Shown here: positions 37,941 through 49,520 of the stretch, piece by piece
Numbering within the stretch: position 1 is the stretch's first letter
How the letters are laid out: every line of letters begins with the position of its first letter
Position numbers and translations under genes: made by a program
NCBI GenBank assembly: GCA_947561715.1
Contig: OX387203.1
Coordinates: forward strand, 17,112,001 to 17,176,000
DNA from: Ascidia mentula
Taxonomy: Eukaryota; Chordata; Ascidiacea; Phlebobranchia; Ascidiidae
Length of the DNA: 64,000 nt
Direction of reading: 5' to 3'
The notes under the pieces: model-generated
The model's database searches: none
The model's input: only the letters and a program-made list of their open reading frames with translations
Told to the model about the DNA's origin: nothing

Positions 37941-39979
37941 ATGTCGAAGAGAGGTTTGTAAAGTTATGTTTGTTAATCTGTAAAAATCCGCGTGTTAGCC
38001 AACCTAAATGCAATGAAGGAACAATTTTTATACACTTCAATCGTTGCTCTTTCTCAGAATTGCATAAATATGTGAAACAAATTGGCATAATGGCCAACAC
38101 TGTCACTTGAGTGGACGTAACTTATGTTTTGTTGATTTTTAATTCCAGGACGTGGTGGAGCATCTGGAGGTAAATTCCGGATTACCCTCAGTTTACCGGT
38201 GGGTGCCGTTGTAAACTGTGCAGACAACACAGGTATGTGTCAAAATTATTTTTAGTCCAGATTGGGAAAAAATCTAGGATATAGTCTCCGCACGCTTTTG
38301 CGAATGTTTACCGAAAACCAATGCAAAAACAATTCGCTAATGGATTAACATACAAAAAATGTTCCGATAATCTGCACAATTAACGATCATGTCGATCACA
38401 AATTATAAACTTATCTGGTGTGTAGTTTTGCGAAATTTGTGTAAACATTTAACTAGATGTGAGGGTTTAGTTTTCTTAAAATTCTGAGAATAAAAGATTG
38501 TCCCATAATGCAAACATGCATAGAATGGTATTTTATGGATTTTCATTTGGCAATGATGATAACACAGTTCAACCATCTTTCGGGGCTGAAACTGCATGTT
38601 GATACTTATTGAATCTGAGCCAATCCTTCTTTGGTAAAAAAGCATTAAAAATAACTTAAAAAGTCTCATTGATTAATCATAATCTCTTTCCAGGGGCTAA
38701 AAACCTTTACATAATTGCTGTGAAAGGCATCAGAGGTCGATTGAATCGTTTACCAGCTGCATGTGTTGGTGATGTTGTGCTTGCAACAGTGAAGAAAGGA
38801 AAACCGGAACTACGAAAAAAAGGTAAACATGATATAACCTCTTTAGTAATGAAAAGCTCGTCTGGCAAAAGAAAAACTTGTTTGTTCGACGTTTCGGTTG
38901 TTATACAACAAACCTTCATCAGGATAAATGAAAAGAACTATATAACCTCTATTGAAAAGAATGGCAGCATATTTATAGACAAACCTTGCAAATGAATTAC
39001 CTAATGCATTCACAAGCACAAATTATATCCTTTCCAATCTGTGATAAATCTCTCGAGTGCATGTAAAATTCCAAGGGTGTGCTGCATTCTATTTTCAACC
39101 AGTGATTCATAACCTAAATTCCATGCCACAAAACAACTAAATTTTATTAAAAATTTATTACGTTGATGAGTGAAGTACTAGCTTGTCTTGATCGCATGTG
39201 GACTGGACTGTATATGAGCGTACAATATCTAGATTAATTTTAACTTTTTGATGTATATATAGTTAGTTTGTTTGCACCAATTTTTTTTATCACCTTCAGT
39301 TGAGAACCACTGTTTTATGTTTTAGAATAGAACCCAATTAAAAATAACTACACATTCTCGTTACAGTACATCCTGCGGTGATCATACGACAGTCAAAACC
39401 GATTCATCGGAAAAATGGCCAGTTCCTGTATTTCGAAGACAATGCAGGCGTCATTGTAAATAATAAGGGAGAAATGAAAGGTAGAAAAAATTGTTATGAA
39501 ATTGTGTGTAAAAAAATTATGCAATGATGATTCCACTTTTTCAACCATCTTTCGGGGCTGAATACTGTGATGCCAATTTGTGAATCTGAGCATTTTTTCT
39601 TTGGGTGCAAAACACATAGAGTTAAGTAATTTGAACAAGAAAGCCGAATCCAGTATGTTGGACATAAAGCAGACGTTTCGAACAAGCCGTGTTCGTCAAT
39701 TACACTTAGCACTGACAATGAACACAGTCTTGTTCTAAGTGTCTGCTTTATGTCTAGCATAATAGCTTTGGCTTTCTTGTTCAAATTTTTTTCCTTCTGT
39801 TTTTTCATATTATTGCTTATGTTTTTACCGTGTAAGTTGATTGTAAAAGCCCTGTAAAAAGGTTTAAAGTAGTTAAAGTTCTGTGTTGTTTAACAGGTTC
39901 TGCAATAACTGGTCCGGTCGCGAAAGAATGTGCAGATTGCTGGCCAAGGATTGCTTCCAATGCCAGTTCGATTGCATAA
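37941..39979 (+). CDS. RPL23: 60S ribosomal protein L23 (uL14)
   Basis: Large-subunit protein near the 40S interface. Exons 37941-37953, 38149-38232, 38694-38822, 39367-39480 and 39897-39979 sum to 423 nt, giving 140 residues, exactly the human length. The sequence runs [83 protein letters not shown] and ends [12 protein letters not shown]. The first coding exon is only 13 nt, with donor gtttgt. An AATAAA overlaps the end at 39981-39986. Introns 2 and 4 host C/D box snoRNAs, intron 3 a dispersed repeat, intron 4 also a MITE-like element. Confidence 0.98.
38547..38623 (+). ncRNA. C/D box snoRNA in RPL23 intron 2
   Basis: C box ATGATGA (38553-38559) and D box CTGA (38615-38618) are closed by a 5-bp terminal stem TTGGC/GCCAA. 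An internal D' box CTGA (38586-38589) is followed by a C'-like TGTTGATA. The sequence before D' (AACCATCTTTCGGGG) is complementary over 13 nt to the large-subunit rRNA segment CCCGAAAGATGGT as I recall it. By the D+5 rule it would guide 2'-O-methylation of the G in CCCGAAAG, equivalent to yeast 25S G805 if my numbering is right. Confidence 0.85.
38885..38925 (-). repeat. dispersed repeat with hammerhead-like core, family 2
   Basis: On the minus strand CCTGATGAAGG and CCGAAACGTCG flank a hairpin (GGTT...AACC). A related, more diverged copy lies at about 41612-41645; both are followed by a TTTGCCAGA-like tail. The core matches the hammerhead pattern but no convincing stem I or cleavage triplet was found. 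Confidence 0.4.
39518..39594 (+). ncRNA. C/D box snoRNA in RPL23 intron 4, paralogue
   Basis: C box ATGATGA (39524-39530), D' box CTGA (39558-39561), C'-like TGTGATGC and D box CTGA (39586-39589), with an ATGC/GCAT terminal stem. The guide before D' (CAACCATCTTTCGGGG) is identical to the intron 2 copy, while the guide before D (CCAATTTGTGAAT) differs from that copy's (ACTTATTGAAT). So the D' target is shared and the D target has diverged. Confidence 0.85.
39631..39784. mobile_element. 154-bp MITE-like inverted-repeat element
   Basis: The ends TTGAACAAGAAAGCC and GGCTTTCTTGTTCAA are perfect 15-bp inverted repeats, and the pairing continues imperfectly for about 55 bp each side. The loop contains CAGACGTTTCGAACAAGCCG, which resembles sequence near 250-290. 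It is inserted in RPL23 intron 4, just past the snoRNA. Confidence 0.7.
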
Positions 39980-40130
39980 AAATAAAACTTTTCCGTGAAA
40001 CCAGGAAGTATTTATTTGATTAGCTCATTGAGATCAATGTCAGCCAGCCTATTGAAAACGCACTTCTTATTCTATTGCTCTTTAAAACAAAACATATTTA
40101 TGTGCATTAAGTGGAGTCAATAATATTAAT

Positions 40131-40240
40131 TCTGTGAGCTGCAGACTATTTGGTTGGCAAGATCTTCTACAAGAGTTGCATCAAGCTGCACTGATGATAC
40201 TTATAGGTCAAAACAGTAGCCATCTGTCTGCAGCTCACAG
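40131..40240 (+). mobile_element. hammerhead-containing short element with 15-bp inverted ends
   Basis: The 110-bp unit begins CTGTGAGCTGCAGAC and ends GTCTGCAGCTCACAG, perfect inverted repeats. Its right half (40184-40235) is hammerhead copy F: stem I AGCTGCA/TGCAGCT, core CTGATGA and a GTC site, but GAAA has become AAAA, which should abolish catalysis. It lies between the convergent 3' ends of RPL23 and MTX2. Confidence 0.65.
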
Positions 40241-40483
40241 AAAACATACATTGTTCTATATTAGTTGAACAGTGCTAACAGGGTCAGATTATGATCACAA
40301 TTTACTGCAATGGGGGTTCCATTTCCACTACATCAGCATGCAGTCAAGTTCTCTACATCGTTTTATATTCAACCAGCATCCTGTAGGACTTGAATTGATG
40401 TCTGATAGACTCAATAGGAGGTTCAGCCTATTTCTGTTACAAGACTCTATTTCATCCAATAAAGAACATTTTATTGAACAAAA

Positions 40484-42936
40484 TTATTCAACATCTCCAG
40501 CTTCACAATTCGACCGAAAAAATATTTTATCAATATTCTGACAAAAAGAAACGAGATTTTGAAACTGTTGGATGGTTTTTGCAAGTCTGTTGTCGGGAAG
40601 AGTGGTTGTAATAATTGTGAAAAGATGTCCAAATACCATTGCATCTAGCTGTGTGGGTCTGAAACGAACATTATCCACTTAATTTTAAAAAGTGGCACTT
40701 ACAAGTACCACATGAAAAATAATGTTACTACTCCAGAAGTTTATGATAAAACATTTTCTGCTGGTACATAATAATAAAAAAACATGCCATATCCAATTAA
40801 AAAACTAATCTTTTTGTTTATTAGTACACAAATATAGTAACTTACTTGTCTCCAAAAAAATATTTTTTGCCACCAAGTTTTTGCGATAAAGCAGCACAAC
40901 AACTTCGAACTTCTTCATCGATTGTGGTCAAAGAATGTTGTTTTTTACCCCAGCCAATAGCATTTAAGTACGAGGAAACTGTTCTTTTTTTACGGAAACA
41001 TAAAATATGGTTGAGTGGCCAAGGGTAGGGGAATCCGTATCTTTTCCATGTAACCTGTTTAAAAATATGAAATAAACTCAATGCCAGTATTAAGTTATCA
41101 ACAAATTTTTTAAACATAATCATAGGATTGTGGTTGTTGCCAGACAAAATGTGAATCCTGATTGCTGGTCATACTACTGGCAGAGGAAACATGGTTAAAA
41201 AATACTGTTTTGTGAGAACCAGCATCTTATCCATGGGGTGCACAGCTTAAACAAGGATGTGTGTAGTATATGTTGTGGATTATTATGTGTGAACTTTTGG
41301 AGTAGTGTCTTAAAACTTGTTATTCACAAAAAAAGTGTTGAACATTATTGGATCTAAAACAGGGCACCTGCTTGAGCGTGTCACCATGCTGCCACATTAT
41401 GTATAGTTCTGCCGGAATCAAAGTATCATTGATGAGTTGAAGGTAAGCTTTTAAATCTTGTTCTTCATTCTCACTCAGATGGGAGTGAAGATTTATTCCC
41501 TGCAAATAAAGTATCATCCAAATGACAGAAATTTACAAATATAATGTTTTTGTTGCTGCCAGGCACATTGTAACTTAATAATCTGTTCTTCTGGCAAAGA
41601 TAAAACGTAACTTTATTCACCGACGTTTCGCCTGTTATTCAACAAGGCTTCCTCAAGGTAATGGACAGAAATTTAATTACTTTCGAATAATGCTAAAAAC
41701 AGGTGTAATGCATGATGTTGTCAAAAGGTGACTTTAATGGAATTTAATTATTTTTTTATTTCTGTGTATTCTTAAAGTATAAAGTTTATTTTTTCTCACT
41801 AATTTTTTTAGTCTAGGAGAACCTGGCTCTCAGTCAGGCTTTGTCTTTTTGCTTTTTTTAATATAAGCAAATGCAGGAAAGTGCATCATTAGTAACTTGA
41901 CAAATTTACCTTTTGCTGTATGAAGTGGAATATTGGTAAAGGTTCAGAAATAACAAAATTACCACACATTAAAACTGGTAGCTTTCCAGATGGCGAAATA
42001 AATTCTGCATTTGTGCGACAATCCACCTTTAAAAAACATGTGTACATAAATTATATGTTTCATTTGCCAAGGCCCTTAAAAAACTTGTGTTGATGAGAGG
42101 TCCATGTTTAGAAACCACATGAAATTGTGGGAAATGCCCACCATTTACAACAAAAATCCCTTAGTTCTAAAGCAAACAACAATGTCCTATTTTTCAACTA
42201 AAGATCCCCCTAAAATGGTATGGAACCCCCTCTCGTGGGACCTTTATAAAGCCACCTTGGAAAAACAAACTGATAAAGACCCCCACATTGCTTACCTTTA
42301 TATTGAGGTCACACATGCGAAGGAATGCTTGGACGGCAATGGAAGAAGCATTTTCATTCACCAAAATTTGATTTACTGTGAATAAAAACTTGGTGCTTTA
42401 TTCACCACCTTACATTTTTGCATTGTGTTCATGCAAGTTTTTTGCATTGTGTTCATCAAACATCTAACAGACATGAAACCGACAGCAGAACTGCAGATAG
42501 ACGTCATCTGTTTCTTGGCCAAAGCAAAACCCAACGGGGTTTATTTTTGGCACTTTTGAAGTATTCCCTTTTAATGATGCATTTATCTTTTAATGATCTT
42601 GAATGTACTATGGTACAAGTGTCTTTAATTACAAACAATTGTTATTTTGAAACGGATAGACGTTCTGTGCACAATATCGCCTTTTGGGTGCAATGTGTGT
42701 TGTGCATAGCTATGAAAGTTGCATTGGACAAAACGTTTTTGTATTTTACCTTCGTCTGGTTTGAACAACGTTGATTCCCCACACCAAGGCTCGTGTGCTA
42801 AAACAGGTCGTAACGTTAAAACAATTCACATTTATTTGTCATAAAACGACAGTGGGCCTAATGCAAAAGTGTAAAGTCGCATGCAATTCAACTTACCGGC
42901 CATCTGACCCAAAACTGCATCTTGAGTTAATGTCAT
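40484..42936 (-). CDS. MTX2: metaxin-2
   Basis: Mitochondrial outer-membrane import/SAM-associated protein with a GST-like fold. Exons 42897-42936, 42750-42797, 42296-42375, 41910-42026, 41368-41499, 40846-41054 and 40484-40658 join with consistent phases into 266 residues (human 263). Recognisable parts are EPWCGESTLFKP, ASSIAVQAFLRMCDLNIKV, NAEFISPSGKLPVLMCGN, AYLQLINDTLIPAELYIMW, YGFPYPWPLNHIL, LNAIGWGKKQ, and PTQLDAMVFGHLFTI, all matching metaxin-2 and not metaxin-1. A minus-strand AATAAA (complement of 40470-40475) follows the stop. It converges on RPL23 with 504 bp between stop codons. Confidence 0.96.
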
Positions 42937-43770
42937 TTACTTCATGTCATGGAAAATGCAACAAAGTGAACCTAAGTGATTGGAAAGTTTAAAACTTGAT
43001 GATTTCTTGGGAAAGCTATTTGCGCTGTGCAAGAAAATCGATTTTTTTCGACAAGTAATTTTCTTTGATATTCGGTGCTTCCCCCTCGTTTGTCTAAAAT
43101 CCTGACTTGCTTTCTCGCAATTTTTTTTTAAGAAGCCTTTGCCTGACTTTCGTGATTGTTCGATGTTTCCTCAATTTCCGAACACTGCGATGTTTATGAT
43201 CCTGCGAAATACACGGACAGCGTAGGTATATTAACTGCTGTATATTACAAAACCTAACTAAACTAGCAATTAATAAACCCCAACACTGTGCGATTCGTAA
43301 TTACTAAGTTGTATAAAAATAGTAAAGCATTCCAATACAATTAACTGATGACAATTTTCAATTGGGTAGATCGAAGTAATTCAAATATTGCGTATTGAGA
43401 CAGAATGCAGAGCACAAAAGGTTAATAATAATAATGTAGCAACACGTATAGTTCCCTGATCTAACGCTGACATCTACACATGCTTCCCAACTTAATTCTT
43501 CATCCGGGTCGACGACAGATCTTTTTATCATTGTAACTTGTTAAATAACCATTTGCACTTTACTCTATTATTCTTTGTCATTCACCCAACTAGTCTCTGA
43601 CACTAAACTAAGCAACTGGCACGCGGTGGAAGTTATTCGCTCAGTCACTAACGCGCTTGGGACAATTTAAAGTTACGCTACCAGATATTGCAAACGTGTG
43701 TTTCAATCAATAAACAAGTCTGCCACGGAGTCGAGTTTATGTACAGCAAGAACACGTTAGGCAGACTTAA
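42937..43770. other. MTX2 upstream flank
   Basis: Presumed MTX2 promoter. AT-rich with scattered short frames; I see no gene or repeat in it. It ends at the TAA that precedes the Harbinger terminus. Confidence 0.5.
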
Positions 43771-44010
43771 GGCTGGTTCACACTGAACGCGCAAATCGTA
43801 AACGGATTGCGGCAGTGCGGAAACCGCCTAGCGTCAATGTCGCCAACCGCACAACGTTCACATTGCTCGACGGCGCCACGCAGCGTTAGCGTCTAGTGTT
43901 GTCTGCGCGACGGGGTCAAACAAGGTCAAAGGTTTGTTTATTTTCTGTAGTGGACCATTTTAGCTTATTTTCCTTATCTTGTCACCAGTAAAGTTGTAGT
44001 AAAAGTGGTC

Positions 44011-45348
44011 ATGGATGAACTTGTGTGTTCTTTATTGCTTGAACAGCAAAACCTTATTCTCCTATTGTTAATGAAGCAACAGAAACGAAGGTGGTGGGTG
44101 AGACCCATATTGCAGAAGAGAAAAAGTATGGGCGAGCAAAATCTGGTGCAAGAAATGAGAAACGACCCCCAGAGTTTCCATAAGTATTTTCGGATGGACA
44201 CTGCTTCATATGATTTGCTTTTATCGCTGGTTCAGCCCTTAATAGAGAAACAGGACACACCGTGGAGAGAAGCAATTTCGGCAAATCAGAAGCTTGCAAT
44301 GACTTTAAGGTATGTATTACATGTTATGTAGGTATAGGCTACTGTAAATTAGATATGTTTTCACCATCTGGATCTAATAATTGTAACAAACTGTCTTAGG
44401 TACTTGGCCACAGGAGATTCCCAACAAACAATAGCCTTCAATTTCCGTGTCGGGCGTTCAACCATATCTGGAATTCTTACAGACACTTGCAAAGCACTTT
44501 GTCAAGTTTTGCAGCCTTACTTGAAAATGCCATCATCACAAGAAGAATGGCATGCCATAGCTTCCGATTATGAACGCCAATGGAACTTCCCAATGTGCGT
44601 TGGTGCTATTGACGGAAAGCACGTTATGATTCAAGCCCCGCCGATGTCAGGTTCAGAGTTTTACAACTACAAGGGGCACTTCAGCATTGTATTGATGGCT
44701 TGCTGCACAGCTAATTACAAGTTTTCGTACGTCGATATAGGAGACTCCGGAAGACACAGCGACGGGGGAGTTTTTTCAAACTCAATCTTCGGCCAGCAAT
44801 TGTTGCACGGCAACTTACCGTTGCCTGCTCCTCGTTGTCTCCCGAATACAACAACAACTGTACCCTATTGTTTTGTTGGAGATGCAGCCTTTCCACTCAG
44901 AAACAACCTAATGAGGCCTTATCCGGGTCATTTCTTGCCAACTGACAAAAGAATTTTTAACTATAGGCTTTCAAGAGCAAGGCGGGTAATTGAAAATACA
45001 TTTGGAATTTTATCTACACGTTGGCGAATTTTCAGGCGACCTATAATAGCTAACGTAGACAAAGCAGTTTTAATTACCAAGGCCGCTTGTTCCCTTCACA
45101 ACTTTCTTCAAGACCAAGGGGATGAAAGTTACTTGCCTTCACACCTACTAGATAGAGAGGATAATGGTGAACTTGTACCAGGGTCCTGGAGAGCGGAAAC
45201 TATTGGAAACAACCTCCAAGAACTAGGCCAAATAAGCTCCAATAACTACACTCGTAATGCTGCACAAGTGAGGGATCATTTCAAGGATTTTTTTGTTTCA
45301 GATGTCGGTCAACTGCCATGGCAAAACTCTGTTGTTACCCGAACATAA
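44011..45348 (+). CDS. Harbinger transposase (HARBI1-like DDE)
   Basis: Exons 44011-44309 and 44400-45348 (AG|gtatgt...cttag|G) give 415 residues with no disabling change. The DDE catalytic core is visible: VGAIDGKHV (first Asp), VGDAAFPL (second Asp) and RRVIENTFGIL (Glu). An upstream helix-turn-helix-like segment (DSQQTIAFNFRVGRSTISGI) precedes it. The N-terminal exon carries the MRNDPQSFHKYFRMD motif common in this family. Because the reading frame is intact, the copy is young, active or domesticated; the terminal repeat at the left argues for a transposon. Confidence 0.92.
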
Positions 45349-45419
45349 AACTCACACAAGTTTTAAAAACAATCATAATTTTATTTTTGATAACAGTCAG
45401 TGTAAATGTGTTTTATAGT

Positions 45420-45619
45420 TTATTTATGTTGCAACTCACAAATATACTGCAAGATATGGGTCATAGCATGGTCAGCTTTCACTTCATCCATTGACCGCAG
45501 TTTAACTGCAATCAGCTTCCCAAATTGAGCAGCAGCATCATCACTGTGTCCTTTGGATGATTCCATTGCTGCTTCAATAGCTTTGCAGTTTTTTTCTATC
45601 ATTTCATATATTTTATCCT
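45420..45619 (-). CDS. Harbinger second ORF, C-terminal exon (MADF/SANT-type partner)
   Basis: A minus-strand exon with acceptor ttttcag at 45620 encodes about 65 residues: DKIYEMIEKNCKAIEAAMES, then DDAAAQFGKLIAVKLRSMDE, ending ICELQHK. The position, orientation and sequence fit the C-terminal part of the Myb/MADF-like DNA-binding partner that Harbinger elements carry. The DNA-binding half is not recognisable upstream, so the gene may be truncated. A poly(A) signal on the minus strand lies near 45380. Confidence 0.55.
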
Positions 45620-46059
45620 GAAAACAAAAAACTATTAATTTTTTCTGATTTAAGTGGAAAACAACACATCAAAAATCATGTACAATCATACCATTACCAA
45701 CATTTCAAAAGCTTGAACTAATACATGATTTGCACCAACGCCAATGCGCATGCGCGAGAATCGGGGTCATAGGTTAAGTTGTGCTACGCGCGTTTTGTTG
45801 TGTAGAAAATGACCACCGTCATTTCGGCGAAATGGAAATTGGCTAAAACCGAAATTATTTCACGCATCAGTGAATACGACTTCAGACGATTGCGTTCACA
45901 CAAATAATGCATTGACTCGTGACAAAAACAAACCATGCGATATAAAAACAAGCATTTCAATCAACAAAGTCAGCAATACTTTTAAAACAATATCTATACT
46001 TATATAATTTCAATTTTTGAACACCTATCAACTGCGAAGTGTGGCACAAATACAGTGAC

Positions 46060-49000
46060 AACTTTGACGACATATTTGAAAATGTTCCGAACTGAGGAAT
46101 TTTTTCAAAATCGCTCTAAATGTAGCTAAGAGCATATGGAACAACACGTCAGTGTTTATTTTTTACACCGGTAGCTCGTATGCCAACGAAACAACTTTAA
46201 GTCCGACAAGGGGCCATGTGACATGCAGCTGCGATCAACCCACGCAAGTGCGCATTCAATGCGACAAATTTAACGACATATTTGAAAATGTTCCGAACTA
46301 AGGATTTTTTTTAAAATCGCCCTAAATGTAGCTAAGAGCATATGGAACAACACGTCAGTGTTTATTTTTTACACCGGTAGCTCGTATGCCAACGAAATAA
46401 CTTTAAGTCCGACAGGGGCCATGTGACATGCAGCTGCGATCAACCTACGCAAGTGCGTATTCAATGCGACAAATTTAACGACATATTTGAAAATGTTCCG
46501 AACTAAGGATTTTTTTTAAAATCGCCCTAAATGTAGCTAAGAGCATATGGAACAACACGACACTGTTTATTTTTTACACCGGTAGCTCGTATGCCAACGA
46601 AATAACTTTAAGTCCGACAGGGGCCATGTGACATGCAGCTGCGATCAACCTACGCAAGTGCGTATTCAATGCGACAACTTTGACGACATATTTGAAAATG
46701 TTCCGAACTAAGGAATTTTTTAAAAATCGCCCTAAATGTAGCTAAGAGCATATGGAACAACACGTCAGTGTTTATTTTTTACACCGGTAGCTCGTATGCC
46801 AACGAAACAACTTTAAGTCCGACAAGGGGCCATGTGACATGCAGCTGCGATCAACCCACGCAAGTGCGCATTCAATGCGACAACTTTGACGACATATTTG
46901 AAAATGTTCCGAACTAAGGATTTTTTTTAAAATCGCACTAAATGTAGCTAAGAGCATATGGAACAACACGTCAGTGTTTATTTTTTACACCGGTAGCTCG
47001 TATGCCAACGAAATAACTTTAAGTCCGACAGGGGCCATGTGACATGCAGCTGCGATCAACCTACGCAAGTGCGCATTCAATGCGACAACTTTGACGACAT
47101 ATTTGAAAATGTTCCGAACTAAGGAATTTTTTAAAAATCGCCCTAAATGTAGCTAAGGGCATATGGAACAACACGTCAGTGTTTATTTTTTACACCGGTA
47201 GCTCGTATGCCAACGAAATAACTTTAACTCCGACAGGGGCCATGTGACATGCAGCTGTGATCAACCTACGCAAGTACGCATTCAATGCGACAACTTTGAC
47301 GACATATTTGAAAATGTTCCGAACTAAGGAATTTTTTTAAAATCGCCCTAAATGTAGCTAAGGGCATATGGAACAACACGTCAGTGTTTATTTTTTACAC
47401 CGGTAGCTCGTATGCCAACGAAATAACTTTAAGTCCGACAGGGGCCATGTGACATGCAGCTGTGATCAACCTACGCAAGTACGCATTCAATGCGACAACT
47501 TTGACGACATATTTGAAAATGTTCCGAACTAAGGAATTTTTTTAAAATCGCCCTAAATGTAGCTAAGAGCATATGGAACAACACGTCAGTGTTTATTTTT
47601 TACACCGGTAGCTCGTATGCCAACGAAACAACTTTAAGTCCGACAGGGGCCATGTGACATGCAGCTGCGATCAACCCACGCAAGTGCGCATTCAATGCGA
47701 CAACTTTGACGACATATTTGAAAATGTTCCGAATTAAGGATTTTTTTTAAAATCGCCCTAAATGTAGCTAAGAGCATATGGAACAACACGTCAGTGTTTA
47801 TTTTTTACACCGGTAGCTCGTATGCCGACGAAATAACTTTAAGTCCGACAGGGGCCATGTGACATGCAGCTGCGATCAACCTACGCAAGTGCGTATTCAA
47901 TGCGACAACTTTGACGACATATTTGAAAATGTTCCGAACTAAGGAATTTTTTAAAAATCGCCCTAAATGTAGCTAAGAGCATATGGAACAACACGTCAGT
48001 GTTTATTTTTTACACCGGTAGCTCGTATGCCAACGAAATAACTTTAAGTCCGACAGGGGCCATGTGACATGCAGCTGCGATCAACCTACGCAAGTGCGTA
48101 TTCAATGCGACAACTTTGACGACATATTTGAAAATGTTCCGAACTAAGGAATTTTTTAAAAATCGCCCTAAATGTAGCTAAGAGCATATGGAACAACAGG
48201 TTAGTGCTTATTTTTTACACCGGTAGCTCGTATGCCAACGAAATAACTTTCAGTCCGACAGGGGCCATGTGACATGCAGCTGCGATCAACCTACGCAAGT
48301 GCGCATTCAATGCGACAACTTTGACGACATATTTGAAAATGTTCCGAACTAAGGAATTTTTTTAAAATCGCCCTAAATGTAGCTAAGAGCATATGGAACA
48401 ACAGGTTAGTGCTTATTTTTTACACCGGTAGCTCGTATGCCAACGAAATAACTTTGAGTCCGACAGGGGCCATGTGACATGCAGCTGCGATCAACCTACG
48501 CAAGTGCGCATTCAATGCGACAACTTTGACGACATATTTGAAAATGTTCCGAACTAAGGAATTTTTTTAAAATCGCCCTAAATGTAGCTAAGGGCATATG
48601 GAACAACACGTCAGTGTTTATTTTTTACACCGGTAGCTCGTATGCCAACGAAATAACTTTAAGTCCGACAGGGGCCATGTGACATGCAGCTGTGATCAAC
48701 CTACGCAAGTACGCATTCAATGCGACAACTTTGACGACATATTTGAAAATGTTCCGAACTAAGGAATTTTTTTAAAATCGCCCTAAATGTAGCTAAGAGC
48801 ATATGGAACAACACGTCAGTGTTTATTTTTTACACCGGTAGCTCGTATGCCAACGAAACAACTTTAAGTCCGACAAGGGGCCATGTGACATGCAGCTGCG
48901 ATCAACCCACGCAAGTGCGCATTCAATGCGACAACTTTGACGACATATTTGAAAATGTTCCGAACTAAGGAATTTTTTTAAAATCGCCCTAAATGTAGCT

Positions 49001-49520
49001 AAGGGCATATGGAACAACACGTCAGTGTTTATTTTTTACACCGGTAGCTCGTATGCCAACGAAATAACTTTAAGTCCGACAGGGGCCATGTGACATGCAG
49101 CTGCGATCAACCTACGCAAGTACGCATTCAATGCGACAACTTTGACGACATATTTGAAAATGTTCCGAACTAAGGATTTTTTTTAAAATCGCCCTAAATG
49201 TAGCTAAGAGCATATGGAACAACACGTTAGTGCTTATTTTTTACACCGGTAGCTCGTATGCCGACGAAATAACTTTCAGTCTGACAGGGGGCCATGTGAC
49301 ATGTAGCTGCGATCAACCTACGCAAGTGCGCATTCAATGCGACAACTTTGACGACATATTTGAAAATGTTCCGAACTAAGGAATTGTTTCAAAATCGCCC
49401 TAAATGTAGCTAAGAGCATATGAAACAACATGTTAGTGCTTATTTTTTACACCGGTAGCTCGTATGCCAACGAAATAACTTTCAGTCCGACAAGGCGCAT
49501 TGTGACATGCAGCGTACGAT
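46060..49520 (+). repeat. left arm: about 17 tandem 206-bp units
   Basis: Each unit contains ATTTGAAAATGTTCCGAACT, then GCCCTAAATGTAGCTAAGAG, CATATGGAACAACACGTCAG, TTTTTTACACCGGTAGCTCG and GACATGCAGCTGCGATCAAC. Seventeen occurrences of the first motif are spaced 202-209 bp apart. The units differ by only a few bases, with variants (CAACACGTCAGTGTT or CAACAGGTTAGTGCT) shared between non-adjacent units, a sign of ongoing homogenisation. Open frames of about 65 codons repeat with the unit and are not genes. Confidence 0.95.

Larger units (their letters stand above)
43771..45915 (+). mobile_element. PIF/Harbinger transposon, right end unclear
   Basis: The left terminus GGCTGGTTCACACTGAACGC follows a TTAA, fitting Harbinger termini and 3-bp TWA targets. 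It encodes a transposase on the plus strand and a second ORF on the minus strand in convergent order, as Harbinger elements do. The expected right terminus (GTGTGAACCAGCC) is not found; the nearest match is ATTGCGTTCACAC near 45886-45905. The foldback element starts about 100 bp further on, so the right end may have been eroded or displaced. Confidence 0.8.

Noticed and set aside
38669..38995. 108-codon frame with an RPL23 start
   Set aside because: It is RPL23 exon 3 read through its donor into an intronic repeat.
42104..42774. Plus-strand open frames antisense to MTX2
   Set aside because: They overlap well-supported MTX2 exons and introns on the other strand and show no domain.
46772..49020. 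Repeated 65-codon minus-strand open frames
   Set aside because: They recur with the 206-bp satellite unit and are broken in most units by small changes; they are a by-product of the repeat.
46060..49520. CRISPR-like array
   Set aside because: The whole 206-bp unit is repeated with no unique spacers, and the genome is eukaryotic.
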